Shown piece by piece: positions 37,701 to 44,943 of a stretch of DNA of 64,000 nucleotides. Positions within the stretch are counted from its first letter, which is position 1; each line of letters opens with the position of its first letter. A program made the position numbers and the translations under genes. Source of the stretch: Paenibacillus sacheonensis (GTDB lineage: Bacteria > Bacillota > Bacilli > Paenibacillales > Paenibacillaceae); assembly GCF_009909195.1 (NCBI RefSeq), contig NZ_JAAAMU010000013.1, positions 62,001 to 126,000 of the forward strand, read 5' to 3'. The notes under the pieces are model-generated. The model saw only the letters and a program-made list of their open reading frames with translations, had not been told where the DNA came from and ran no database searches.

Positions 37701-37723
37701 GGATCGCGATCGGCTCTAAATAA
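31784..37723 (+). CDS. Giant decapeptide-repeat protein, putative spore-surface filament
   Basis: A 1979-residue protein without signal peptide or membrane segment. Residues 1-18 are basic; ~40-205 are Pro/Glu/Gln-rich, with an acidic EEPVEEPIAEVIPEP stretch near 160-190. From about 210 to 1860 it is built of about 165 repeats of exactly ten residues, consensus DG(S/A)(V/I)xxxKLA, with V/I at position 4 and L/I at position 9. The register slips only twice, by two residues, both at a VPFGSV motif (about 1225 and 1745). The last ~95 residues form a separate domain ending GLVNWIAIGSK, resembling H-type lectin domains. ATG 31784 follows GAAGGAGAGGG. Similar repeats occur in phage tail fibres, but no phage genes are near. 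Glycosyltransferase genes follow, and the repeats are rich in Ser/Thr, so it is the likely glycan acceptor. Confidence 0.8.
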   Translation: MAKSSKGKSPKGRKPLFYVDNPNASELKWLEELKKTKNVDDKNGEKRTVQVNAASQVFAPPPQESLPSEAVQQEPAKQEDWRQPEPEQLPAQAQALPHYEFISTASAPEQPAAPLLSAERVLELVQKQEQAVFEAHQADAAVELPLNAVQETVQEALIVEPIEEPVEEPIAEVIPEPVEEPIEEPITQEAFVEERRMPNAPLPFIHTDDIADDAVTTEKLAFGSVDTSRIKLGAVKSQLIADYAVESIHIAENAINTSKIAPESITGEHLVKNAISGAKIRDRSVTGDKLRDHSITSEKLADRTISADKLAEGSIEAKHLKQLIVTTELLDDQSVTTSKLRSAAVRTESIANEAISTSKLAEGSVTRSKLRDAAVTSEKISLGAVESGHLQPGLLLAEHVAPGALLGKHIAPGEITSSHLAKGAVGAKELQAEAVTSEAIAPEAIGSRELQDGAVKARHIGNAEVITDHVQDQAVSTSKIADLSISTIKLVDHSVTSSKIADKSITAIKLTDDAVQGNHVSPLSIGGDKLVNDSIEERHLTERSVGVKQLIEGSVHEKHLAHNAVTGGKIAGKAIGEAHIGNAAVGHLQLQDAAVIEQKLADGSVSSAKLAEQSVQTKHLADESITFDKVAPESIRAFHLSAGAVTEEAISPEAVSGDHLQPNMIDAIHIRKGAIETGALQDGAVKAAKLANGSVSERHLAAGAVYSHHLADHVVNSLKLSPESVSTDKLTDWSVTTKKLADNSVTTSKLAGGSVAGDQLAEGAVAARHLGQGAVEGRHVADGALTARHLAAGSVVGGAIGQGAVTGDKIALGAVNGVHLANESIGSQHLAEQSIYGVHLSAESIRDVHLAIDAVTEEKIAEGSIANGHLQNEAVSSRSIGSSAVQGQHIAAAAVDANHLAEGSVGSIHLKADSVLKQHLGKASVGTEQLCDESVTGSKLTQLSVTSEHLQLETIAGKHVKAEAIQGYHIRKGSISQAHMSPEFYTFDKAPDGIIHGSKIKRGTIGSELLSEGAIGAAHLANGSVGTDALAESSVGEAQLQTGAVTLGKIAARSVTSAHLIAGSVGSDAIADESVDSAKLALGAVGEEQLADGSVNAKKIAQQSIDNLHLAPGAVDSRVIGKGAIAAANLGDGSVTGPKLAASAVSESHLQPGAVTMGKIAARSITTAHLIPGAVESLALCNGSVTAEKLSEGAVRTEAIAEGAITADKLAPGVLEAVEIIVPFGSVSADCLVEGSVTSEKLVDGAVTGVQLAEESVQTSKLANGSVTNAKLAEGSVQVSKLADGAVTTEKLAEGSVHASKLEDGAVTGAKLAEGSVQKSKLADGAVTSEKLADDSVQTSKLVEGSVTSEKLAESSVQASKLADGAVGSAKLANDSVLTAKLADGAVTSIKLAEGAVLVSKLADGSVTTEKLAEGAVQASKLADGTIGSVKLAEGSVQTSKLADESVTSVKLAAGAVHTGILADGAVVSAKLAEGSVQTSKLANGSVTSIKLAEGAVQAGSLADGAVVSAKLEDESVTSAKLAEGAVQTDKLADGAVDSAKLAEGAVQTSRLADRAVDSAKLAEGAVQTSKLMDGAIVSIKLAEGAVQASKLADGAVGSAKLAEGAVQASKLADGIVGSTKLAEGAVQASKLADGSVTSAKLAEGAVQASKLADGSVGSSKLAAGAVSESQLQQGAVTMSKIAARSITTTHLIPGSVESVALCNGSVTTEKLAQGAVRTESIADGAITADKLAPGVLHASEIEVPFGSVTTDGLADGSVTSAKLAEGSVDTSKLVNGAITSEKLAEGSVDASKLADGSVTSAKLAEGSVDASKLTDGAITSEKLAEGSVDASKLADGSVTSAKLAPHSITEEHFAPGIQLALQQQSPAADGGSLTDGSIGAAKLSFTPVTTLKTEAVVLQQYGLAPYNFQGQGEQLDVTISFDQPFANGAYVFVATTDQPSCYAVIKQKTAAAVQLTIVRTRITPEPIGLVNWIAIGSK
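32411..37365 (+). repeat. 30-bp coding repeat array with 60-bp homogenised core
   Basis: The decapeptide array is a 30-base periodicity at DNA level. From about 35460 to 36780 neighbouring 60-base dimers (for example GCGAAGCTGGCGGAAGG with a shared frame) are nearly identical, and from 37080 to 37320 two 120-base units alternate, which signals recent tandem duplication. A ~310-base block at 35215 recurs at 36781, offset 1566 bases. The 5' half (32411-34800) is far more diverged. Confidence 0.85.
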
Positions 37724-37745
37724 TCATCGGCTTCCCCTATAAACG

Positions 37746-37785
37746 GCCTCCCAGCTCGAGTTTCTTACGGGCTGGGAGGCTTTTT
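37746..37785 (+). terminator. Terminator of the decapeptide-repeat gene
   Basis: GCCTCCCAGC (37746-37755) pairs with GCTGGGAGGC (37771-37780), followed by TTTTT. Together with the upstream promoter it makes the repeat gene a single-gene unit. Confidence 0.9.
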
Positions 37786-37857
37786 CGTCAACTGACGGGC
37801 AAGCATGTAACTTTTTTCCACCGTTTGCGTCTAGCGTACATAAGGAGATGAGTCCGC

Positions 37858-39120
37858 ATGCCTATCCATCGTTCCGTCCGCGGCAGCCGGTCCCGTTACG
37901 GGCGGGTGGCCATTCGTTTCGGGCTGGCCGCCTTGCTGCTTCAAGGACCGGTGCAAGCTTCGCTCCCGCAGGATGCCCACGCTGCGGCGCCGCGTTCAAC
38001 GCAGCAGGCAAACGCAGCGGCATTCGGCAAGAAGACCGCCCAGCCGATCAGCCTTATGCGCAAGGATGGGGAAAGCGAGCGGTCCGCCGATTTGAAGCTG
38101 CCGATCCTGTCCGAAGAAGGCCGCATGTATCTCTCGTTCCAGGATGTCCGAGGCGTATTCGGCGAGATCAGCCTGACGAAGAAAGGCAAGCAGATTCTGC
38201 TGGCTTATCCGGGTGTCCTCGCCGCGTTCACGCCGAATTCGCGGGAGGCAATGATTAACGGGCGAGCCGTTCGTTCGGACGCCGCGAGCCTCATCGTTCG
38301 GCGGAACGCGGTCTACTTGTCCATTCGCGAAGTCGCTTCGCTGCTTCATGCCGGCATCAGTTACGCGTCGAAGGAACGGAAGCTGACCATCGATTACAGC
38401 GAACGATACCTTGCGCAGGTTGACCCTGGGGCGCAGGATGCGGTATGGATGAATCGGGCGACGAAACAAGTCTACACGGCCGCTTCCGGACAACTCCCGG
38501 TACTGGCGGGCATATCCGGCGCAAGCTTGGAAGGCTACGGCGAGATGGAAACAGAACGTCTGGATGCGCAAAATCTCGCGATTACCGTTACGGATAGCTA
38601 TGGCGAACCGAGTCTCGGCACCAACGTGATCAAATGGATCGTTCACAAGGGCAAGCTGGCGCTGGAAAGCAAGGCAGCTTACTACGGCGTCCGCCGTACG
38701 GACAGTCTGTTCCGATACGAAGGAGGGCTTGTCCTGGTGGACGGCGGCCGCGTCCTGCTCGCTAGTCCCGACGGTAAGGTGAATCAAGCGGCCGACATAG
38801 AGAAGCTGCTGGATCCGCGGGATGCGATTACCGTCGTCTACGCGGCCGACGATGCGCTGATCGTTCGTCTCTATCAGAATCAAATGCTCGCGCTGGTGAA
38901 TCTGCAAACGAAGAAGGCCGCCATGCTGTACAAGCAGCTGCTCCCGGAAGACGATCAGAAGCGGATTCAAGAAAGCAGCCGATATGCCATGGATTTCGAT
39001 TACGACGGAGACGGGCTGGAATTCGATAAGAGAGAAGGAGACGTCTTTTACTTCACGCATGCCGCTTCGGTCGGAACCGGCGAGAGCGTGCTCCGATATT
39101 CATTACGCGAACTCGATTAA
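37858..39120 (+). CDS. Secreted protein with copper-amine-oxidase N-terminal-like domain
   Basis: A 420-residue protein with a long, Arg-rich signal peptide (about 45 residues, ending HAAA). A CuAO_N1-like region at ~75-180 includes MYLSFQDVRGVFGEI and AVYLSIREVASLLHAGISY. A C-terminal half follows that resembles a beta-propeller or WD-type lipoprotein domain (LFRYEGGLVLVDGG and similar blocks) and ends with an EF-like DFDYDGDGLEFDK stretch near 380 that could bind calcium. ATG 37858 is ten bases after AAGGAG; ATG 37848 is too close. It is the second CuAO-domain protein in the island and lies just after the repeat protein. Confidence 0.78.
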   Translation: MPIHRSVRGSRSRYGRVAIRFGLAALLLQGPVQASLPQDAHAAAPRSTQQANAAAFGKKTAQPISLMRKDGESERSADLKLPILSEEGRMYLSFQDVRGVFGEISLTKKGKQILLAYPGVLAAFTPNSREAMINGRAVRSDAASLIVRRNAVYLSIREVASLLHAGISYASKERKLTIDYSERYLAQVDPGAQDAVWMNRATKQVYTAASGQLPVLAGISGASLEGYGEMETERLDAQNLAITVTDSYGEPSLGTNVIKWIVHKGKLALESKAAYYGVRRTDSLFRYEGGLVLVDGGRVLLASPDGKVNQAADIEKLLDPRDAITVVYAADDALIVRLYQNQMLALVNLQTKKAAMLYKQLLPEDDQKRIQESSRYAMDFDYDGDGLEFDKREGDVFYFTHAASVGTGESVLRYSLRELD

Positions 39121-39765
39121 GCAACGCACCTGCATCCTGCATAAATTCAGCCAACATATAAGTAAGCAACACAACTACGGCTATCACTAACCAACTACGG
39201 CTTTCACAAACCAGCCTTCTATACCCAGCCTTCATACCCAACCTTCATACCCAACCTTCTATACACAGCCTTCATTAACTCATGCAGCATATGATGCAGC
39301 CCATACCAATCCCCCTGCCGCGGACGGCAGGGGGATTTTGTTTTTTTGGAGCCAATGCTGCTTTCCCTTGCTTGGAATTAGGACAGCTTGTCTCCCTCCG
39401 AGCTTACCGATACTGCAAGGCTTGTACCTTCAAAGGACGCGCAGCGCACAAGGGCGGGAGCTGGGCATATTCGTCTCCCCGATAAACGATTCGTTTGCGC
39501 CCGCAGCTGGTTTGAATCATAGACGCGGAACCACGCTAAATCCGCTTGTTTCAAGAGATTTTGAGCGTGAGGCGGATGGCGATGTTCTCTATCATGCCGT
39601 ATCCCCTCCTTTAACTCATAAACATATGAGTTTGATAGATTGTGTTGACGAGCATAGGGAGGACGTCAGGCAAGGCGAGCGCCTTAACGTACAACAGCCG
39701 TTCCTCTTACTCTTAATCGTCCATACACTAACTGGTAACAAGAAGATTCAAGGCAGGTGAAAAGG
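39121..39765. other. 645-base intergenic region with short tandem repeats and a terminator
   Basis: Two 20-base copies starting CAACTACGGCT lie at about 39172-39211, followed by about five 13-16-base copies of CCTTCATACCCAA to 39280. A strong hairpin (AATCCCCCTGCCG with CGGCAGGGGGATT, 39308-39336, then a T-rich run) terminates the upstream gene. CTCATA/TATGAG (about 39616-39631) is a small palindrome. CATACACTA (39722-39730) fits the -10 of a sigma-E or sigma-K promoter, but I find no matching -35. I see no credible gene; the 140-codon open frame across 39338-39760 has no ribosome site or family features. Confidence 0.5.
39308..39346 (+). terminator. Terminator after the second CuAO-domain gene
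   Basis: Thirteen-base perfect stem (AATCCCCCTGCCG and its complement) with a CGGA loop, followed by TTTTG and TTTTTTT. Confidence 0.88.
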
Positions 39766-41100
39766 ATGCTGCAGCCATATGGCTCGAAGAAAGCCCGTCG
39801 CAGGGGCGGGATGCTGCTATATCACGCACAGTCCCCCTTTCCGGCTAGGTCGGCAGGCGTCAAGCGCGTGCCTGCGCCCGCGCGCGCGCCGATGAAAGCG
39901 GCAGCCGCGCCGACGGCTTCAGGCAAGCCATCCGCCCGTTCCGGGAAGAAGAGGCTGCGTACGCGAGCCGGTGCGCAGAAGGCTTCCACGCGAGCGGTTA
40001 AACGGAACGCATACGCAAGCGAATCATCGATATCGCCCAAGTCGGCTGCGAGCAGATCGGCTTCCGCGGGCAAGCAAAGCGCGTCGAAGCGGCAGTTGGC
40101 GGCCAAGCAAGCGCCGATGCGGAAAAGGGCGGCGGTTCCGCCGGCAGCCGCACGGTTGACGAGGCAGGCCGAAGCAGCGGCGCCAGCCATCCCGTCCGCT
40201 GCTGCAACCTCTCCGTTCACGCCCCAAGGGTTAGGACATGAACAGCCAGTGCCGCCGATTCCGACGCATGCGCAGCCGGCGCTCCCGCCTGCAGCAGAAG
40301 CGGCACAGCATATACTTTCGCCGCAGCCGGCGCTGGCGGAACCACTAAGGCTGGCGGAAGCACCCGGAGACCCGCTCGTCTCGGTTATCATTCCGGTCAT
40401 GAACGAGCGCCGGACGCTCGGACGCGTCATTCGGGAGGCGAAGCGGATCCATCCGAGCACGGAGGTGATCGTCGTCGCCAACGGTTCTACGGACGGTTCC
40501 GCGGCGATCGCCAGAGCCGGCGGAGCCCGCGTCCTCTCGTATGCCGAGCCGCTCGGCCATGACGTCGGCCGAGGCGTCGGCGCGAATGCCGCCCGGGGGA
40601 AGGCGCTGCTGTTCATCGACGGGGATATGGTTATTTCGGCCGCGCAGCTGAAGCCCTTCGTGACCTCCATCCTGCAGGGCGAGACGGACGTGGCGCTGAA
40701 CGATTATTCCGGTCCGACGGATAAAGCGGCCGTCCACAGCGTCGTGCTTGCCAAGCATGCGCTGAATGCGCTGCTTGCGCGGCCGGATTTGAAAGGCACC
40801 TCCATGACCGCGGTGCCGCATGCCATCAGCCGCCGGGCGCTCGAGACGATCGGCGCGGAGGCGCTTGCGGTCCCGCCGCTTGCGCATGCGATGGCCGTTC
40901 GGCTCGGCTGCAAGGTGAGCGCGGTCAAACATATTAATGTCGGCAAGCTCAATCTGCTCCGAAGGAAGCGGGAACGCACGAACCCGCTGGAGTTCCTGAT
41001 CGTGGGCGATCACTTGGAAGCGATCGACTGGCTGGCTCGGCATACCGACGAGCGCGGCGGATTCGGGGATGCGGGGCGAAAACGCGAATTTGCGAGGTGA
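39766..41100 (+). CDS. GT2 glycosyltransferase with a ~190-residue basic low-complexity N-terminus
   Basis: A 444-residue protein. Residues 1-~190 are Ala/Pro/Lys/Arg/Ser-rich with no fold visible. From about 200 a GT-A domain begins: [20 protein letters not shown], the nucleotide-binding [12 protein letters not shown] motif, and the DXD motif as [10 protein letters not shown] (about 280). No membrane segment follows, so it is soluble. ATG 39766 sits seven bases after GGCAGGTG. It opens a run of glycosyltransferase genes with overlapping stops and starts up to 44904. The next gene is a degenerate paralogue. The acceptor is probably a spore-surface or wall polymer. Confidence 0.82.
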   Translation: MLQPYGSKKARRRGGMLLYHAQSPFPARSAGVKRVPAPARAPMKAAAAPTASGKPSARSGKKRLRTRAGAQKASTRAVKRNAYASESSISPKSAASRSASAGKQSASKRQLAAKQAPMRKRAAVPPAAARLTRQAEAAAPAIPSAAATSPFTPQGLGHEQPVPPIPTHAQPALPPAAEAAQHILSPQPALAEPLRLAEAPGDPLVSVIIPVMNERRTLGRVIREAKRIHPSTEVIVVANGSTDGSAAIARAGGARVLSYAEPLGHDVGRGVGANAARGKALLFIDGDMVISAAQLKPFVTSILQGETDVALNDYSGPTDKAAVHSVVLAKHALNALLARPDLKGTSMTAVPHAISRRALETIGAEALAVPPLAHAMAVRLGCKVSAVKHINVGKLNLLRRKRERTNPLEFLIVGDHLEAIDWLARHTDERGGFGDAGRKREFAR

Positions 41101-41104
41101 TAAC

Positions 41105-42199
41105 ATGCAATCGTCGAGAAGAAGCCGTGCAGGCAAAGGAAGAAGCAAACGCAGCCACGGAGGCGGCGGCAAAGCTTTACCGAAGGATGCCGGATCGCGG
41201 AGGCTGACGGGCAGGACCGGACATTCCGGTTCGTACAAAGCCGAATATGCGGCCGGTTTCGCCGAGGCCGCGGCGATTCTTCGCAACGGCGCCGCGCCGC
41301 TTGCCGGCCATGAAGCCAAGCTGCTCATGAACGAGCACTGGACGCGCCGCAGCCTGCAGGGCGCGCTGCGATCGGGCAGCCAGCAGCAGCGCGGCATGGC
41401 GTTCGCGGACGGGTTCGCGGCAGGCCTTCGCCTGCCGGGGGGCATGTGGGTGCCGGTCGCCCTGACGAGATCGGCGGCAGCTGTCGTGATGGCAGGTCCG
41501 AACGCCCGGCTCGAATCGGTCCAGCAGCTGCTGCGTCTGCCGCTGGATGAGATCGTTATCGTACAGGAGGCCGCGGGGGGAGAAGCGTTCAACCGGTTCC
41601 GGGCGCTGCCTGACGTGACGATCATCCATACGCGGGAGAAATTGGGCATGGATGTGGGGCGGACAGTCGGGGCGCGGCTGACGAATGCGGAGCTCGTGCT
41701 GTTCGTCGACGGAGAAGCCGCGGTCTCGGCGGAGCAGCTGGCGGTTCTGCTGGCCGAAGCTCAGGCCGGCAGCGATCTGGTCCTGGCCGACGTGAGCGGC
41801 CGCCTCGGCGCGTTCCGAGGCTGGAGCGACGCGGCGCGGATCCAGGCCTTCATGAACTGGTCGCTGGGAAAGCCGGAGCTGCAGGCTAATTCCGTCGCCG
41901 TACTGCCCCATGCCTGGTCGCGTCCCGCCATGGAGCGCGTCGGACTGCCGCTGCTGGCCGTGCCGCCGATGGCGCATCGGGCCGCGATCGAGCATCAGCT
42001 GCGCATACGCTGCTTCCCGGTCGCTGCAGCGAGTCCGGCTGCCCTAGGCACAGGAAGCATGGGACCGGCCGATGCCGCGAAGCTGTCGGCAGGCGATCAT
42101 ATCGAAGCACTGCGGGCCGCCATGCGAACGAAAGGTGCCCGGCTGTCGCTGCCAGACGGAGTCCGGCGCCGGTTAGCGGCAGGAAGGAGCGCGACATGA
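41105..42199 (+). CDS. Degenerate GT2-like paralogue with basic N-terminus
   Basis: A 364-residue protein. The N-terminal ~35 residues are basic (SSRRSRAGKGRSKRS), followed by a short glycine/alanine every-four pattern (EYAAGFAEA, then FADGFAAGLRL near 105). Residues ~120-330 align by eye with the preceding GT2: LDEIVIVQEAAGGEA stands where that protein has [12 protein letters not shown], and LVLFVDGEAAVSAEQL where it has [15 protein letters not shown]. The nucleotide-binding Asp and the last Asp of DXD are thus lost, so it is probably not catalytic. It may be a scaffold or a partner subunit. ATG 41105 follows GCGAGGTGATAAC; its end overlaps the next gene by four bases. Confidence 0.75.
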   Translation: MQSSRRSRAGKGRSKRSHGGGGKALPKDAGSRRLTGRTGHSGSYKAEYAAGFAEAAAILRNGAAPLAGHEAKLLMNEHWTRRSLQGALRSGSQQQRGMAFADGFAAGLRLPGGMWVPVALTRSAAAVVMAGPNARLESVQQLLRLPLDEIVIVQEAAGGEAFNRFRALPDVTIIHTREKLGMDVGRTVGARLTNAELVLFVDGEAAVSAEQLAVLLAEAQAGSDLVLADVSGRLGAFRGWSDAARIQAFMNWSLGKPELQANSVAVLPHAWSRPAMERVGLPLLAVPPMAHRAAIEHQLRIRCFPVAAASPAALGTGSMGPADAAKLSAGDHIEALRAAMRTKGARLSLPDGVRRRLAAGRSAT

Positions 42200-42945
42200 A
42201 CGGCATGACCAGCATTATCATTCCGACGTACAACGGGCTTTCGCTTCTTCAAGCTGCGGTCGCGGCGATCCGGGACTATACGGATCCGAAGCAAACCCCG
42301 TATGAAATCATCGTCGTAGACAACGGTTCCTCCGACGGCACGCCGGGCTGGTCCGTCGAGCAGGGGTTGACTTGCGTGTCGGCCGCGCGCAACGCGGGAT
42401 TTCCGAAAGCATGCAACCAAGGCATGCGGGCCGCGAACGGCGAGTACTTGCTGCTGCTGAACAACGACGTCACCGTCTCGTTCGGCTGGCTGCAAGGGCT
42501 GCTGGAGGCATTGAACAGCAGCGCCGATGTCGGCATCGTCGGGCCCGTCACCAACTATGCGAGCGGCAGGCAGCAGGTAGAGTATCCCTTCGGTTCGATG
42601 ACGGATTTTCACCGCGCCGCAGCCGACGCCTTCGTGCGCGAAGCGCAGGGATACGAGCCGATTGCGCGGCTGGTCGGGTTCTGCATGCTGTTCCGGCGCG
42701 CGCTGTACGAACGGATCGGCGAGCTGGATGAGCGTTTCTCGCCCGGCCATTACGAGGACGACGATTACTGCTTTCGCGCGCGCATGCATGGATTTGCTCT
42801 GCTGATGTGCAGGAACGTCTTCGTTCACCATGAGGGCAGCGCCAGCTTCAAGCGCAGCAATGCCGCTCAGGTCGCGCAGCTGGTCGAACGCAACCGGGAG
42901 CTTTTCAAAGCTAAATGGCAGGTCGATCCTGCGAATTTCATGTAA
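42196..42945 (+). CDS. GT2 glycosyltransferase
   Basis: A 249-residue single-domain GT-A enzyme: TSIIIPTYNGLSLLQAAVAA, then the EIIVVDNGSSDGTP motif and the DXD-like LLLLNNDVTV (about residue 92). The catalytic ED loop is seen as YEDDDYCFRARM (about 190). It resembles the rhamnosyltransferase-type enzymes of spore and wall clusters. An ATGA overlap with the previous gene indicates coupling; the ribosome site GGAAGGAG is inside that gene. It has no basic tail, unlike several neighbours. Confidence 0.87.
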   Translation: MNGMTSIIIPTYNGLSLLQAAVAAIRDYTDPKQTPYEIIVVDNGSSDGTPGWSVEQGLTCVSAARNAGFPKACNQGMRAANGEYLLLLNNDVTVSFGWLQGLLEALNSSADVGIVGPVTNYASGRQQVEYPFGSMTDFHRAAADAFVREAQGYEPIARLVGFCMLFRRALYERIGELDERFSPGHYEDDDYCFRARMHGFALLMCRNVFVHHEGSASFKRSNAAQVAQLVERNRELFKAKWQVDPANFM

Positions 42946-42964
42946 CCGTTAGGAGGTCATCGAT

Positions 42965-43687
42965 TTGAAAGCTGTTATCTTGGCCGGAGGGACGGGAACG
43001 CGGCTGCTGCCCCTGACGAAATTGCTGAACAAACATCTGCTGCCGGTTGGCCGTCTGCCGATGATATGTTACAGCTTGATCAGCCTGCAGGCCGCGGGAA
43101 TCACGGATATCCTGCTTGTCACGGCTCCTAAGGCGCTTGGGGACTTCGCTTCGTTTCTCGGCAGCGGCAAAGATTACGGGGTTTCGCTCACCTACCGGAT
43201 TCAGGAAGAAGCGGGCGGCATCGCGCAGGCGCTGGAGCTGGCTCGGCCGTTCATCGGCAGCGACGACAAGTTCATCGTGCTGCTCGGAGACAATTTGTTC
43301 GAGGAGCCGCTGAAGCCGCATATGGATGCATTCCGTTCCCAAGCCTCGGGCGCCATGGTTCTGCTGAAGCAGGTGCCGGATCCGGAGCGCTACGGCGTGC
43401 CCGTATTCGACGGCGGCGGACGAATTATCCATATTGACGAGAAGCCTGCCGCGCCGCAAACGGACAGCTGCGTCACGGGCATTTACATGTACGACGGCAC
43501 GGTCTTCGACCTGATCGCCGAGCAGTCGCCGTCGCAGCGCGGCGAGCTGGAAATCACGGACGTGAACAACGCCTTCGCCGGCAAAGGCAAGCTGGAGCAT
43601 CGGCATCTGAGCGGCTGGTGGACGGATGCGGGTACGTTCGACTCGCTGCTGGAAGCGAATCGGAAGCTGATGGGGGATATCACATGA
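42965..43687 (+). CDS. Sugar-1-phosphate nucleotidyltransferase (RmlA/SpsI type)
   Basis: A 240-residue enzyme that makes NDP-sugar from a sugar 1-phosphate and NTP. The signature is at the very start: VILAGGTGTRLLPLTKLLNKHLLPV, with the Arg and Lys of the active site. LLGDNLFEEP holds the metal-binding Asp (about residue 104). It is shorter than RmlA (about 290), like the SpsI protein of the B. subtilis spore polysaccharide operon. Translation begins at TTG 42965, eight bases after TTAGGAGGT; no ATG is suitable. It probably supplies dTDP- or UDP-activated hexose to the adjacent glycosyltransferases. Confidence 0.85.
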   Translation: MKAVILAGGTGTRLLPLTKLLNKHLLPVGRLPMICYSLISLQAAGITDILLVTAPKALGDFASFLGSGKDYGVSLTYRIQEEAGGIAQALELARPFIGSDDKFIVLLGDNLFEEPLKPHMDAFRSQASGAMVLLKQVPDPERYGVPVFDGGGRIIHIDEKPAAPQTDSCVTGIYMYDGTVFDLIAEQSPSQRGELEITDVNNAFAGKGKLEHRHLSGWWTDAGTFDSLLEANRKLMGDIT

Positions 43688-44904
43688 GCAATCGAAGCAA
43701 GGCGGCCGTTGCCGCGCGAGCTCTCCCGGCAGCGCCGTCGGCTGCCGGGGCGGGACGAAGCACGTCCGTTAATAGGGCGAAGGCGGTACAGAAACGCAGC
43801 GCTGCCTCCGCTGGCACGGGAACAGCCCCGCCGACGGGGAGAACTGCTGCCTCGCCCGGAGCGGCAGCTGCCCCGGCGCGTTCTTCCGGCGGCACGGTCA
43901 AGTCGCGGCAGGGCAGCGGGAAGAAGCGGACAAGAGCCCGCAAAGGCAAAGCGCCAAAGCGCAGATACCGCGGCCGCAAACTGCGCGTTCAACCTGCGGA
44001 AGGTACGTCCGACCTGCAGCAGGCAGTCGTCGAACCGCAGGAGGTTACGGACCTCGGCGTCCGCCCGAAGGATGCCGGTCAAGAGCATGCAGCGGCGGTG
44101 AGCTACCAGCTTGGCTTGTATGAAGGCGGAGAGCTGCTGCTGGAACAGGAGACGCCGGCCAATCTGCTGCTGCCGGAAATCAGCCTGCGCGAGATCATCG
44201 CGCGGGGAGCGGAACAGATTCGGGCGCAGTGCATTCCGCTCATGGACGTTCAAGAGGTGTTCATGGAGATGGAGGCGGCCATCGCCGAGCAGCGGCCCTG
44301 CGCCGTCGTGCGCCTGGGAGACGGCGAGCTGCTGACGCTCGCCCAAGGGGTCATGTACGATGAAGGGACCATTCAGCGCGAAGGGGAATTCCTGCCGTAC
44401 GCCGGGGTGAATCCGCCGGATTTGAGAGCGCGGGATCAGCTGGCGCAGGCCGTTCGCCTGGCCCATATCGTCGGCGTGCCTTCGTCGCGGCGGAAGCATT
44501 TTCAGCCCTTGCTGCATCCGGTTTTCCGCAGCCACCATCTGGAGATGTCGCAGCTGAGGCTGACGAACTCGGCCGTCAATTATCACTTCCACCAGGCGGG
44601 CCTGCTGTATCGGCTGCTGACGGGCAAGCGGATCTTGGTCATCGGCAACGTGGCGCCGGCCCTTTCCCAGACATTAATGAGATGCGGATTTCAAGTGAAC
44701 GGCATCATCAGCCCCGTCAAAGGCGTGAACGACGTCGACCGGGTCATGGGCGAAGTGAGAGGCGTCGATTTTAACTTGGCACTCGTATCGGCGGGCATCG
44801 CGGCCGTCATTCTCTGTACCCGGATCGCGCGCGAACTCGGGAAGACCGCGCTCGACTTCGGCCATATGGCGGACGGAATCGTCAGGGGCAAATATATCCT
44901 GTAA
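43684..44904 (+). CDS. GT-D-fold glycosyltransferase with basic N-terminal extension
   Basis: A 406-residue protein. The first ~125 residues are Ala/Ser/Gly-rich, becoming strongly basic (SGKKRTRARKGKAPKRRYRGR). The C-terminal ~250 residues match the GT-D fold found in GT101-type transferases: VVRLGDGELLTL (the DGE motif, about 213) and ALVSAGIAAVILCTRIARE followed by DFGHMADG at the end. ATG 43684 overlaps the nucleotidyltransferase stop by four bases. The enzyme most likely transfers glucose or a similar sugar onto a preformed glycan. Similar GT-D proteins act on streptococcal serine-rich repeat adhesins, which fits a Ser/Thr-rich repeat protein as acceptor here. Confidence 0.8.
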   Translation: MSNRSKAAVAARALPAAPSAAGAGRSTSVNRAKAVQKRSAASAGTGTAPPTGRTAASPGAAAAPARSSGGTVKSRQGSGKKRTRARKGKAPKRRYRGRKLRVQPAEGTSDLQQAVVEPQEVTDLGVRPKDAGQEHAAAVSYQLGLYEGGELLLEQETPANLLLPEISLREIIARGAEQIRAQCIPLMDVQEVFMEMEAAIAEQRPCAVVRLGDGELLTLAQGVMYDEGTIQREGEFLPYAGVNPPDLRARDQLAQAVRLAHIVGVPSSRRKHFQPLLHPVFRSHHLEMSQLRLTNSAVNYHFHQAGLLYRLLTGKRILVIGNVAPALSQTLMRCGFQVNGIISPVKGVNDVDRVMGEVRGVDFNLALVSAGIAAVILCTRIARELGKTALDFGHMADGIVRGKYIL

Positions 44905-44943
44905 CCGCGGCCTCCGCGGGCGGGCCGTCCATGAAGGAGTTGA

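Noticed and set aside
31784..37723. Interpretation of the decapeptide-repeat protein as part of a prophage tail
   Set aside because: No capsid, terminase, tail-tube, baseplate, lysis or integrase gene lies anywhere near; neighbours are surface and glycosylation genes.
39338..39760. 140-codon open frame between the CuAO-domain gene and the first GT2
   Set aside because: It begins inside the T-run of a terminator, has no ribosome site and an irregular composition.
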